DNA from: Terriglobia bacterium
GTDB taxonomy: Bacteria > Acidobacteriota > Terriglobia > Terriglobales > Acidobacteriaceae
Assembly: GCA_020073565.1 (NCBI GenBank)
Contig: JAIQEY010000027.1
Span: 19,068-83,067 of the forward strand
Length of the DNA stretch: 64,000 nt
Direction of reading: 5' to 3'
A program made the position numbers and the translations under genes. Below are positions 6,751 to 15,121 of the stretch, piece after piece (position 1 is the first letter of the stretch; every line of letters starts with the position of its first letter). The notes beneath the pieces were generated by a model. The model was not told the DNA's origin and did no database searches. It was given only the letters and a program-made list of their open reading frames with translations.

Positions 6751-7740
6751 CTACTTCTCTCTTGCCACCACGAACTCCGGTGCCCACAGCAGGGCGCGCT
6801 TGATTTCGGAGTCGGGGAACACACAGATCGCATTGCGCGCCGATTCGGCGTAACGCGCCGCCTCTTTGGACGCGTATTCGAGCGAGCCGTAGCGGCTCAG
6901 GATCGCTAGAATGTCGGCATGCGTGACACCATTGAAAGCGCGGTCGCGCAGAACGGTTTCAATCTGCTTCCGTTCGTCAGTAGTGCAGCGCTCGAGCGCA
7001 TGAATCACCGCCATGGTGACTTTGCCTTCGCGCAGATCGCTGGCTACGGGCTTGCCCAGCACACTCTCCGACGCGGTGAGGTCGAGGACATCGTCGACGA
7101 TCTGGAATGCCATTCCGAGGTCGTGGCCGTACTGCCCGAGGCGTTGTTCCTGCTCTGGGTTCGCGCCGCCGAGAATGCCGCCCACCCGCATGCACACCGA
7201 GAACAGGCACGCCGTCTTGCGGTAGATCAGGTCGAGATACTCCTGCGGCGTGATGAGCTTCCCGAGTTTTTCCATCTGCAGCAGTTCGCCCTCGACCATC
7301 TGCTGGGTCAATTCAATCAGCACGTCCAGGATGCGGAAGTTGCGCTCCTGAACGGCGATCTTGAATGCCTGCATGTAGAGCCAGTCCCCGGCCAGCACGC
7401 ATTTTGAGTTGCCCCATTGCGTATTGGCAGCAGGGCGTCCGCGACGGGTCTGGGCTTCGTCGATGATGTCGTCGTGGACGAGTGTAGCTGTGTGGATGAT
7501 TTCTACGACCGAGGCCAGCTTAACGGCACCAGTTCCTTTGTAGTTGAACAGTTTTGCGGACAGCAGCAGCAGGGCGGGCCGGATCCGCTTGCCGCCGCCC
7601 GCGCGCAGGTATTCACCGATCTCGGTGATCGCGGCTACGTTCGAAACCGTGTCGCGTCCGAACTGCTCCTCGATGGCGACAATGTCATCGCGCAGCAGGT
7701 CGAAGATCTCTTTCCCGTTAATGGCCGTGGTTGTACTCAA
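6751..7740 (-). CDS. ispB: Polyprenyl diphosphate synthase (octaprenyl/heptaprenyl type)
   Basis: 329 residues, the usual size of long-chain trans-prenyltransferases. The first aspartate-rich motif is LVHDDIIDEAQTRRGRPA, with the two arginines that bind diphosphate. The second is FQIVDDVLDL, followed by GKPVASDLREGKVT. The enzyme adds isopentenyl units to an allylic primer for the isoprenoid side chain of respiratory quinones (menaquinone in this phylum). A small alanine precedes the first DDxxD, consistent with a long product, but chain length cannot be read with certainty. It is separated from yajQ by a hairpin repeat. Confidence 0.88.
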   Translation of the reverse strand: MSTTTAINGKEIFDLLRDDIVAIEEQFGRDTVSNVAAITEIGEYLRAGGGKRIRPALLLLSAKLFNYKGTGAVKLASVVEIIHTATLVHDDIIDEAQTRRGRPAANTQWGNSKCVLAGDWLYMQAFKIAVQERNFRILDVLIELTQQMVEGELLQMEKLGKLITPQEYLDLIYRKTACLFSVCMRVGGILGGANPEQEQRLGQYGHDLGMAFQIVDDVLDLTASESVLGKPVASDLREGKVTMAVIHALERCTTDERKQIETVLRDRAFNGVTHADILAILSRYGSLEYASKEAARYAESARNAICVFPDSEIKRALLWAPEFVVAREK

Positions 7741-7760
7741 CGCTGTCGAAGCTCATTATC

Positions 7761-7837
7761 ACCACGGAGACACGGAGTCACGGAGGAGATCTTGGTCTTT
7801 GTTCTCAAAAATCTCCGTGTCCCCGTGCCTCCGTGGT
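7761..7837. repeat. Dispersed hairpin repeat (family B)
   Basis: Left arm ACCACGGAGACACGGAG, right arm CTCCGTGTCC...TCCGTGGT, with an AT-richer centre. It is a long imperfect palindrome between the polyprenyl synthase and yajQ. Confidence 0.7.
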
Positions 7838-7843
7838 GGATTT

Positions 7844-8341
7844 TTAGTTCGTACGATAGTTCGTGAACTGCATATCGATGCCGAAATCTTTTTGCCGCAA
7901 GAGCGAGATGATCTCCTGCAGCGTGTCGCGGTCTTTGCCGCTGACTCGCACCAGGTCGCCCTGGATCGAAGCTTGCACCTTCTTCTTGGAGTCTTTGATC
8001 AACTTTACGATCTCGCGCGCCTTTTCGATCGGAATGCCTTGCTGCATGGTGATCTTCTGCTTCACGGTGCTTCCCGCCGCAGGCTCGAGCGCCCCGTAGG
8101 TCAGCCCTTTGAGGGGCACTCCGCGCTTCACAAGCTTTTGCTGGAACACGTCGTTCACCGCTTTCATCTTGTACTCATCGGCCGAGTGGAGCACGATCGC
8201 ATCTTTGCCTTCCAGCGCGATCTGCGACTTGGAGTCCTTCAAGTCGAAGCGGGTGGTGACTTCCTTCATGGCCTGCTGGATCGCGTTCGACACTTCCTGC
8301 AGGTCGATTTTGCTGACGATATCGAATGTGTTGTCGGGCAT
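7844..8341 (-). CDS. yajQ: YajQ-family nucleotide-binding protein
   Basis: 165 residues, full length for the family (DUF520). The opening FDIVSKIDLQEVSNAIQQA and the closing GKDRDTLQEIISLLRQKDF are diagnostic, as is TRFDLKDSK. YajQ proteins have two ferredoxin-like domains, bind nucleotides, and in Xanthomonas bind cyclic di-GMP to alter a transcription factor. Here the role is unknown, but the window also encodes an HD-GYP phosphodiesterase and two PilZ proteins, so c-di-GMP signalling is present. It is monocistronic; the 190-bp gap upstream to tatD contains only inverted GCGAGC/CTTCGAGC words. Confidence 0.92.
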   Translation of the reverse strand: MPDNTFDIVSKIDLQEVSNAIQQAMKEVTTRFDLKDSKSQIALEGKDAIVLHSADEYKMKAVNDVFQQKLVKRGVPLKGLTYGALEPAAGSTVKQKITMQQGIPIEKAREIVKLIKDSKKKVQASIQGDLVRVSGKDRDTLQEIISLLRQKDFGIDMQFTNYRTN

Positions 8342-8533
8342 GTGCGAGTGCTATTGCTTACTCTCTTAGCTTGTCATGCTACCGCTTTGGCTGCGAGTTT
8401 CGAGCCACGTGCTTCGAGCAAACCTCTCGCTTCGGGTCTGGCGGCTTGCTCGCAGCCCGAAGCTCGTACACAATCTACCCCACTTGACTCTTGAGGGTAC
8501 CAGAAGAATCGTTCTCTGGGCACACCACGATAG

Positions 8534-9358
8534 TCAGGAGCCCATTTCATCCAGAGCAAAAAATCTGCAAAAGTTGGACGCGGTCTGGCGCCCGATTTCA
8601 TCCGACGTGCTACCCAGCAAGGTCCCGATCTGGGCAGCGACTTGTTTCACGAAAGCGGGCTCGTTGCGCTGGCCGCGATGGGGAATCGGCGCCAGATAGG
8701 GAGAATCGGTCTCGATCAGCATCCGGTCGAGCGGCACCATCTGCGCCGCATCGCGAATGTTCTGCGCCTTGGGAAACGTGATGTTGCCGGCGAAAGAAAT
8801 CATGAAGCTCAGGTCCAGCCCGCGCCGTGCATGTTCAACCGTCCCAGTGAAACAGTGCAGGATGCCGCCCAATCCGCTGGAAGTCCAATGCTCGCCGATC
8901 AGCGCCAGGCAGTCATCCCAGGCGTTCTCACTGTTGTCGGAAGGACGGCAGTGAATGATGATCGGCAGCTTGGCCGCTTTGGCCAGTTCCATTTGCTTCA
9001 GGAAAACGGCCTTTTGCACTTCGCGCGGCGAGTGGTCGTAAAAATAGTCCAGGCCGATTTCTCCCCAGGCGATGACTCGTGGATGGCGAGCCCATTGCTC
9101 CAGCCGGTCGTAGGCGGCGTCGCTTGCGAGACTAGCTTCGTGGGGATGAATCCCCACGCTCGTCCAAACTTCGGGGTATTCCGGCTTCCCGTTGTATTTC
9201 TCGGCTAGCTGGATTCCGCAGTCCGCCGTGTCGGGGCCGTCGCCGTTGCCAATGGCGAGATAGGCCACGATGCCGCTCTGTTTCGCGCGAGCCAGGACCT
9301 GATCGCGGTCAGTGTCATAGCGCTTGCCTTCGAGATGGGCGTGGGAGTCGATGAACAT
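8534..9358 (-). CDS. tatD: TatD-family metal-dependent deoxyribonuclease
   Basis: 274 residues from ATG 9358; a GTG two codons earlier is also possible. Metal ligands of the amidohydrolase fold are visible: FIDSHAHLEG at the N-terminus, GEIGLDYF, a His in IIHCRPSD, ILHCFTG, and IETDSPYLAP at the end. TatD enzymes are 3'-5' DNA exonucleases involved in DNA repair and fragmentation. It lies 54 bp after metG, an arrangement common in bacteria, so the two are likely co-transcribed despite the palindrome between them. Confidence 0.9.
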   Translation of the reverse strand: MFIDSHAHLEGKRYDTDRDQVLARAKQSGIVAYLAIGNGDGPDTADCGIQLAEKYNGKPEYPEVWTSVGIHPHEASLASDAAYDRLEQWARHPRVIAWGEIGLDYFYDHSPREVQKAVFLKQMELAKAAKLPIIIHCRPSDNSENAWDDCLALIGEHWTSSGLGGILHCFTGTVEHARRGLDLSFMISFAGNITFPKAQNIRDAAQMVPLDRMLIETDSPYLAPIPHRGQRNEPAFVKQVAAQIGTLLGSTSDEIGRQTASNFCRFFALDEMGS

Positions 9359-9368
9359 ATTCACGTAG

Positions 9369-9408
9369 GGACAGCCGCCCCCGGCTGTCCAGCCGAGCGA
9401 AGCTCGGC
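9369..9408. repeat. Palindromic repeat (family A) between tatD and metG
   Basis: Two adjacent palindromes, GGACAGCCG...CGGCTGTCC and GCCGAGCGAAGCTCGGC. Bases 9387-9403 are identical to a 17-nt segment inside metG (9783-9799, opposite strand). The same repeat is thus found both between and within genes. Confidence 0.75.
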
Positions 9409-9412
9409 AGCG

Positions 9413-11395
9413 CTATTTCAATCGAGTGCCCACCGGCACATCTTCCAAAAAGCCAGCCAGCACGGGCTTTCCACCCTCGGGCGACGCGGCCACGATCATC
9501 CCATTCGATTCCAGTCCGCGCAATTTGCGAGGCAGAAGATTCGCCACGATCACAACCTTGCGCCCGATCAACGACTCGGGCGCGTACGCCTCGGCGATGC
9601 CGGCGACAAGTTGGCGGACTTCCGTGCCGAGATCGACTTCCAGCCGCAGCAGTTTGTCCGCGCCTTTGACACGCTCGGCAGTCTTCACCTGGGCTACACG
9701 CAACTCGACCTTGGCGAAGTCATCGATGCTGATCTTGCCCTCGGAAATTGCGGCCGCCGGTTTAGCCGCAGCAACCGGCTGGGCTTCGCTCGGCTGGACG
9801 GGCGGGGCGCCCGTCCCTCCACTCTGCTCTTCCATTTTCTGCATCCTTTCGATGGCGGATTTGTCCGCGCGCGGGAACACGGCTTGTACCTCGCCCAGCT
9901 TCGTGCCGAGATGCAGTTGTCCCCACTGCAACTGCGACAGATCGAACTTCTTGATGTCCCCGAGACCCAGTTGCCCCCAGATTTTGGCAGTGGCGTCTGG
10001 CATGACCGGATGCGCAAGTGCAGTTACAACGCGCAAAGCTTCCGCGCTGGTGTAGAGGACCGTGGCCAGCCGCTGGCGGCTTTCTTCATCCTGCCTTTCG
10101 CCCAGTGACCACGGCTCGTTTTCGACAATGTACTTGTCCACCGCGGCGACCAATCCCCAGGCTGTTTCCAGCGCTCGTGAGAACTGGTATTGGTCGAACA
10201 AAGAGCCGTATTCGGCAATGGCGCTTTTGGCAGCATCGGCGACCACTGCATCGGCCGCGGTGCGCGCCGTCTGAGAGGGATACGGCACTTCAGCCTTGAA
10301 ATAGCGCGTGATCATGGTCAGCGTGCGGCTGGCCAGGTTCCCTAGCCCGTTCGCCAGATCGGCGTTGTAGCGCTGCACCAGTGCATCGAAACTGAAAGAG
10401 CCGTCCTGTCCGAAAACAATCTCGCGCAGCAGAAAATAGCGCAGCGCGTCAATGCCGAGCACATCGACGATGGTCTCGGCGCGCACGATATTGCCGCGCG
10501 ACTTCGACATCTTGTTCTCTTCAAACAGCAGCCAGCCGTGCGCCGTGATGCCCTTGGGCAGCGGCAGACCCGCGGCCATCAGAAACGCGGGCCAGTAGAC
10601 GCAGTGAAAGCGCACGATCTCTTTGCCAATCATGTGCACGTCGGCGGGCCAGTATTTGTCGAACTTGCTGGTGTCGTTCGAGCCAAAACCGAGCGCGGTG
10701 ATGTAGTTGGCGAGCGCGTCCAGCCAGACGTACGTCACATGCTGGGGGTCGTCGGGCACTGGGATCCCCCACGAAAACGTCGAGCGGCTGATGGAAAGAT
10801 CGCGCAACCCAGAGCGCACGAACGACAGCACTTCATTCCGACGAGTCTCCGGGCGAATGAAGTCCGGCTGATCGGTATAAAGCTGGATCAGCTTGTCCTG
10901 GAAGGCGGAAAGCTTGAAGTAGTAATTTTCTTCGTGCACCGTCTCGGTGGGCCGTCCGCAATCGGGGCAGGGAGCGCCCGGTCCGACCACATCGACGTAC
11001 AGTTCATCGAAAACGCAATACTGTCCGGTGTAGGTTCCCTTGTAGATGTAGCCGTTGTCGCGAATCTTCCGCCAGAGCGCCTGCACGCCTAGTTTGTGGC
11101 GATCCGACGTGGTGCGGATGAAATCGTCGTACGACAGTCCGAGCCGATCCCAACTGGTGCGGAAGGCATTCGATACTTCGTCGGCAAACTGCTGCGGCGT
11201 TTTTCCGGCCGCCTGGGCAGCTCGCTCGATCTTCTGCCCGTGCTCGTCGGTTCCGGTGAGAAACCATGTGTCATCCCCGAGCATGCGGTGGCGGCGGGCG
11301 ATCGTGTCGCAGGCAATCGTGGTGTAGGCGTGTCCGATGTGCGGGCGCGCATTGACGTAGTAAATCGGGGTCGTGATGTAGAACTTCTTGCTCAT
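9413..11395 (-). CDS. metG: Methionyl-tRNA synthetase with C-terminal tRNA-binding domain
   Basis: 660 residues. It attaches methionine to tRNA-Met. The class I signature HIGH is at residues 19-22 and KMSKS lies near 300 (EENKMSKSRGN). A knuckle with one CxxC (PCPDCGRP) lies in the connective peptide. A C-terminal Trbp111-like tRNA-binding domain starts near residue 555 (DFAKVELRVAQVKTAERV), which mediates dimerisation and tRNA binding. Between the anticodon-binding domain and this module, residues about 520-540 (GGTGAPPVQPSEAQP) are encoded by a palindromic repeat also found outside the gene. The sequence is otherwise canonical. Confidence 0.95.
   Translation of the reverse strand: MSKKFYITTPIYYVNARPHIGHAYTTIACDTIARRHRMLGDDTWFLTGTDEHGQKIERAAQAAGKTPQQFADEVSNAFRTSWDRLGLSYDDFIRTTSDRHKLGVQALWRKIRDNGYIYKGTYTGQYCVFDELYVDVVGPGAPCPDCGRPTETVHEENYYFKLSAFQDKLIQLYTDQPDFIRPETRRNEVLSFVRSGLRDLSISRSTFSWGIPVPDDPQHVTYVWLDALANYITALGFGSNDTSKFDKYWPADVHMIGKEIVRFHCVYWPAFLMAAGLPLPKGITAHGWLLFEENKMSKSRGNIVRAETIVDVLGIDALRYFLLREIVFGQDGSFSFDALVQRYNADLANGLGNLASRTLTMITRYFKAEVPYPSQTARTAADAVVADAAKSAIAEYGSLFDQYQFSRALETAWGLVAAVDKYIVENEPWSLGERQDEESRQRLATVLYTSAEALRVVTALAHPVMPDATAKIWGQLGLGDIKKFDLSQLQWGQLHLGTKLGEVQAVFPRADKSAIERMQKMEEQSGGTGAPPVQPSEAQPVAAAKPAAAISEGKISIDDFAKVELRVAQVKTAERVKGADKLLRLEVDLGTEVRQLVAGIAEAYAPESLIGRKVVIVANLLPRKLRGLESNGMIVAASPEGGKPVLAGFLEDVPVGTRLK
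9778..9821. repeat. In-frame palindromic repeat inside metG (family A)
   Basis: Contains the hairpin GGACGGGCG...CGCCCGTCC and the 17-nt GCTTCGCTCGGCTGGAC shared with 9387-9403. It encodes a Gly/Pro/Ala-rich linker without breaking the frame. Confidence 0.75.
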
Positions 11396-11409
11396 CCTAA
11401 TAAATTCCT

Positions 11410-11478
11410 AACCACAGAGTACACAGAGGACCGCAGAGGATTCGGTTTCCTCTCTGTTCCTCCGTGACCTCTGTGGTT
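11410..11478. repeat. Dispersed hairpin repeat (family B)
   Basis: Arms AACCACAGAGTACACAGAGG and CCTCCGTGACCTCTGTGGTT. It lies between larC and metG and ends at the larC stop codon, which is formed by the repeat's edge. Confidence 0.7.
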
Positions 11479-12806
11479 CATGCTCTTTGCTTGCTCTGTA
11501 GATACCGTTGAAGCGCTTCCTGAAGAACGGCCTTCAATGGGACTTGATTTTCTTCGGCCAACTGTCGGCAATCCTCATACTCTGGAGCGTAGTTTGCGAT
11601 CGTCCCATTCATGCTGGCAATCTTGATGCGCACCGGTCCCCAGTGAGTCTGTACGCTTTCCCAGCGTCGTGCCAGCGTGTGGCGTCGCTCCTCGCGCCGA
11701 CGCACTCCCAGGGTTGTCGTCTCCGCGAAGATCAGTTTCGCCAGTCGCTCGGCGTCTTCCGGCTTCGCGAGCACGGTCAGCAGGGCGCCCGGGCGGTTCT
11801 TCTTCATCTGCACCGGAGCACTGAATACATCGAGGGCGCCTTCTCCGAGCAAGCGCTCCATGGCGTACGCGAGGACCTGCGGGCTGAGATCGTCAAGATT
11901 GGCCTCGAGCACGGTGATGGTTTCGGCGGGAGCGCTGAGCGTGGCCGCCGCTTCGCCAATGGTCAGGCGCAGCAGGTTGGGATGATTAGGAAAATCGCGG
12001 CTGCCCGCGCCGTAACCAGCCTTCTCGATCTTCATCGCCGGGAAAGAGCCAAAACCCGCGGCCAACTCCCGAACGATCGCGGCACCCGTGGGCGTCGCCA
12101 GTTCCACCTGCGGTCCGGACGAATACACCGGCGCATCCTTGAGCAACTTGAGGGTCGCTGGAGCAGGTACCGGAAGCGTGCCATGGGCGCACTCCACAGT
12201 TCCTCCACCCACGTTCAGAGGCGAGCAAACCCATTCATCCACGTCCAGGGCCTCCGCTCCAACTGAGGCGCAGACGATATCAACCATCGCATCCACGGCG
12301 CCGACTTCGTGAAAGTGAATCTTCTCAATAGAAGTGTTGTGGATCTCAGCCTCGGCCGCACCGAGCGCCTCGAATATGCGAATCGCGGTTGCTTTCGCGG
12401 TGTTGCTGATCGCGGCCTTTTCGATGATCCCACGAATTTCGTTGAGTCCGCGGCCATGCTCGTGTAGCGCGGGCACTCCTGCCCGCGAAGACTGATGGCG
12501 TGGATCATGCTGCCGGTCAGCCTCATGATGCGCATGCACATGATCATGCCCGTGCGGATGATCGTGCCCAGCCCGCTGTTCCCAGAATACTTCGCGCGGC
12601 AATTCCTTTTCGCCGTGGGCGTACACGTCAACTTTCGTCGCGGAAACTCCACCCCGCACGACGCGCGAGACTTCCAGCCGCGCCCCAATGTCGAGCGCTG
12701 TCACCGTGTCTTCGAGCAGCTTCGGAGACACCCCGGCGTCCACCAGCGCGCCCAGGAACATATCGCCGCTGATGCCGGAAAAACAGTCAAGGTAGGCAAC
12801 GCGCAT
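11478..12806 (-). CDS. larC: LarC, nickel-pincer cofactor biosynthesis nickel chelatase
   Basis: 442 residues from ATG 12806 (MRVAYLDCFSGISGDM, the family's conserved opening). LarC inserts nickel into the pyridinium dithiocarboxylic acid mononucleotide to finish the nickel-pincer cofactor of lactate racemase-type enzymes. The protein has the usual His-rich nickel-binding stretch (HDHPHGHDHVHAHH, residues about 81-94), then KIHFHEVGAVDAMVDI, and a C-terminal half (VLEANLDDLSPQ, KKNRPG). In Lactiplantibacillus it needs a frameshift between larC1 and larC2; here it is one continuous frame. larA, larB and larE are not in the window. A palindromic repeat adds residues about 105-115 next to the His-rich loop. 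Confidence 0.9.
   Translation of the reverse strand: MRVAYLDCFSGISGDMFLGALVDAGVSPKLLEDTVTALDIGARLEVSRVVRGGVSATKVDVYAHGEKELPREVFWEQRAGHDHPHGHDHVHAHHEADRQHDPRHQSSRAGVPALHEHGRGLNEIRGIIEKAAISNTAKATAIRIFEALGAAEAEIHNTSIEKIHFHEVGAVDAMVDIVCASVGAEALDVDEWVCSPLNVGGGTVECAHGTLPVPAPATLKLLKDAPVYSSGPQVELATPTGAAIVRELAAGFGSFPAMKIEKAGYGAGSRDFPNHPNLLRLTIGEAAATLSAPAETITVLEANLDDLSPQVLAYAMERLLGEGALDVFSAPVQMKKNRPGALLTVLAKPEDAERLAKLIFAETTTLGVRRREERRHTLARRWESVQTHWGPVRIKIASMNGTIANYAPEYEDCRQLAEENQVPLKAVLQEALQRYLQSKQRA
12463..12489. repeat. In-frame palindrome inside larC (family A)
   Basis: Hairpin GCGGGCA-CTCC-TGCCCGC inside the larC frame, encoding SSRAGVPALH. The same kind of sequence occurs between genes at 3680 and 57710. 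Confidence 0.6.
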
Positions 12807-12821
12807 AAGGTCAAAATCTTG

Positions 12822-12898
12822 AACCACAGGTCACAGAGGAGCACAGAGGAAAACCCCGAAAGAGTATGTCTCTGTGTACCTCTGTGACCTCTGTGGTT
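12822..12898. repeat. Dispersed hairpin repeat (family B)
   Basis: Arms AACCACAGGTCACAGAGG and CCTCTGTGACCTCTGTGGTT. It lies in the divergent gap between larC and argS, so it sits in or near both promoters. Confidence 0.7.
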
Positions 12899-13021
12899 AA
12901 GGATTTTCGCCGACCGCCGAGTGAAACTTTCATCATAGGGAACGCTCTCCCCTCCGTCAAACCCGCGGCCCACCTCGAGTTTGTTAGAATCACTAGTTTA
13001 TTCAATCAGTTAGAGGACTTC

Positions 13022-15121
13022 TTGTACCGACACCTGGAACACGTCTTACGTGAAAGTGTGCGTGACTTCTTGCGCCGAACAGAATTCCTACGCTTGCCCT
13101 CAAATGCTTATGCAGAGCTTGCCATTGTGGTTGAGGCGCCTCCCCGTCTCCAAATGGGAGACTACGCGCTACCCCTAGCATTCGAGTTAATCAAACAAGC
13201 CAAGAAATACGGCACATACTTAGCCCATCCCCGCAAGCATCCGAAGGAAATTTCCCAAGATGTCGCCACTGGCCTCGGACAGATCGACGGCTTCGAGAAA
13301 CCTGAGCCCGCTGGCGTTGGTTACATCAACTTCAAGATTGATCGCGCCCGCTTGGCTGCGGCGCTCGCGGCTGATCAAGCCCCGGCCGCCGCCGTTCCGC
13401 CGGGCAAGGTGCTGGTCGAGCACTCCAGCATCAATCCCAACAAAGCCGCCCACATCGGACATCTGCGCAACGCGATTCTGGGCGACACGTTCGTCCGCCT
13501 GCTGCGTTTCGCAGGCAGGGAAGTGGACATCCAGAACTACATCGACAACACCGGCGTGCAGGTGGCCGACGTGGTCGTTGGTTTCCTGCATCTGGAGAAG
13601 AAATCGCGAACTGAGATCGAGGCCCTCGCAGCCGCTTTACGGTTTGATTTCTACTGCTGGGACCTGTATGCGCGTGTTTCGCAGTGGTATGAGCAGGACA
13701 AGCAGAATCTGCAGACCCGCGCCGCTACACTGCACGCGATCGAGGAGGGGAACAACGAGACCGCCGCGATTGCTGACCTGATATCGACAGCCGTGCTGAA
13801 ACGCCACCTCGAAACGATGGACCGCCTCGACATTGAATACGATTTTCTGCCCCGCGAGAGCGAGATTCTCCATCTGCACTTCTGGGACGCGGCCTTCACC
13901 AAGCTGAAAGAAGCTGGCGTGCTGACTTACGAGACGGAAGGGAAGAACAAGGGCTGCTGGGTGATGCGGCGTGCAGGAACCGCAAATGCTTTAACCACAG
14001 AGGGCACAGCGGACACAGAGGAAAACAAGATCAGCGAAGAAGATCAAAAAGTAATCGTACGCTCCAACGGCATCGTCGGTTACGTCGGCAAAGACATCGC
14101 GTACCACATGTGGAAGTTTGGCTTGCTGGGGCGCGATTTTGGCTATCGCAAGTTCTTCCGCTATTCCAACCAGCACGATTGCTGGATCTCGACCACTGAC
14201 GGTGAGAAAGAGCATCCGCATTTCGGCGATGTGGCTGAGATCTACAACGTGATTGACGCCCGTCAAGCGGAAGCGCAGAACACGGTGGTCGAGGCGCTGC
14301 GCGGGCTCGGCCATGGAGAAGCTGCTGACCGTTACACGCATTTTTCCTACGAGATGGTTGCGCTCACGCCTCGCTGCGCCGCGGAGCTAGGCTATGACCT
14401 GAGCGAAGAAGACAAGTCGCGATCGTGGATCGAGGTCTCCGGCCGCAAGGGTTTCGGCGTGAAGGCCGACGATTTGCTGGATGCGTTGATCGCCTCCGCT
14501 CGCAAAGAAGTCGATTCCCGGCATCCAGAACTGAGCGAAGCAGAGCGGGCAGCGACTGCGGCACAAATCGCGATCGGCGCACTCCGGTACTTCATGTTGA
14601 AGTACACGAAGCCTTCCGTGATCGCATTTGATTTCAAAGATGCGCTCAGCTTTGAGGGAGAAACCGGACCGTATGCGCAGTACGCCGTGGTGCGTGCCAC
14701 CAACATTTTTCGCAAGGGTGGGTTCGATCCAGAAGGTTTCTGCAGAGACGAGACTGGCCTCGTCTCTGCCCCTACGAGTAATGCCGCTGCTCACGGAGAC
14801 GCGGCGAGCCGCGTCTCTACGCAGGATTTTGCCAAGTATCTTGCTGGCCCGGAGGGAGACGAAATCTGGGGACTCTGGATTGCCGCTGCCCAGACTTCCT
14901 ACGTCGTGGGGCAATGCATCGCGACCACCGAGCCTGCCTATTTGGCGAAGCACGCCTTCCAACTGGCCCAGCTGTTCAACACCTTCTACCATCGCTACCC
15001 GATCCTGAGCGAGCCCGACGAGGGTAGAAAGAGATTCCTGCTGACCACGGTAGCCGTGGTGCGGCGCGAGCTGATCCGCATTCTGGCAGCAATGGGGATA
15101 TCTGTGCCGACCGTGATGTGA
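13022..15121 (+). CDS. argS: Arginyl-tRNA synthetase
   Basis: 699 residues from TTG 13022, preceded by AGAGGA at good spacing. The longer frame from ATG 12866 would translate repeat DNA and is rejected. The enzyme charges tRNA-Arg. The N-terminal Add-1-like domain (YRHLEHVLRE), class I HIGH-type motif (KAAHIGHLRNAILG) and C-terminal anticodon-binding DALR domain (ETGPYAQYAVVRATNI and ending RRELIRILAAMGI) are in order. Two insertions encoded by dispersed repeats interrupt it: residues about 324-336 (LTTEGTADTEEN) and about 574-602 (DETGLVSAPTS to ASRVST). The length is above the common 550-600 residues. Confidence 0.93.
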   Translation: MYRHLEHVLRESVRDFLRRTEFLRLPSNAYAELAIVVEAPPRLQMGDYALPLAFELIKQAKKYGTYLAHPRKHPKEISQDVATGLGQIDGFEKPEPAGVGYINFKIDRARLAAALAADQAPAAAVPPGKVLVEHSSINPNKAAHIGHLRNAILGDTFVRLLRFAGREVDIQNYIDNTGVQVADVVVGFLHLEKKSRTEIEALAAALRFDFYCWDLYARVSQWYEQDKQNLQTRAATLHAIEEGNNETAAIADLISTAVLKRHLETMDRLDIEYDFLPRESEILHLHFWDAAFTKLKEAGVLTYETEGKNKGCWVMRRAGTANALTTEGTADTEENKISEEDQKVIVRSNGIVGYVGKDIAYHMWKFGLLGRDFGYRKFFRYSNQHDCWISTTDGEKEHPHFGDVAEIYNVIDARQAEAQNTVVEALRGLGHGEAADRYTHFSYEMVALTPRCAAELGYDLSEEDKSRSWIEVSGRKGFGVKADDLLDALIASARKEVDSRHPELSEAERAATAAQIAIGALRYFMLKYTKPSVIAFDFKDALSFEGETGPYAQYAVVRATNIFRKGGFDPEGFCRDETGLVSAPTSNAAAHGDAASRVSTQDFAKYLAGPEGDEIWGLWIAAAQTSYVVGQCIATTEPAYLAKHAFQLAQLFNTFYHRYPILSEPDEGRKRFLLTTVAVVRRELIRILAAMGISVPTVM
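13993..14026. repeat. In-frame half copy of hairpin repeat family B inside argS
   Basis: AACCACAGAGGGCACAGCGG followed by ACACAGAGGAAAA is a left arm of the intergenic family at 11410 and 12822. It lies in frame within argS and encodes LTTEGTADTEEN. Confidence 0.7.
14742..14820. repeat. In-frame double palindrome inside argS
   Basis: Hairpin 1 is GCAGAGACGAG...CTCGTCTCTGC (14742-14769). Hairpin 2 is GAGACGCGG-CGAG-CCGCGTCTC (about 14796-14818). Together they encode a stretch poor in conserved residues just before the DALR domain continues. Confidence 0.65.

Noticed and set aside
9346..9364. GTG start of tatD at 9364
   Set aside because: ATG 9358 two codons later begins directly at the conserved FIDSHAHL strand and is the better start, although the GTG cannot be ruled out.
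12866..13021. Upstream in-frame start of argS at ATG 12866
   Set aside because: The extra residues derive from the family B repeat and match no ArgRS sequence; TTG 13022 has a ribosome site and gives the normal N-terminus.
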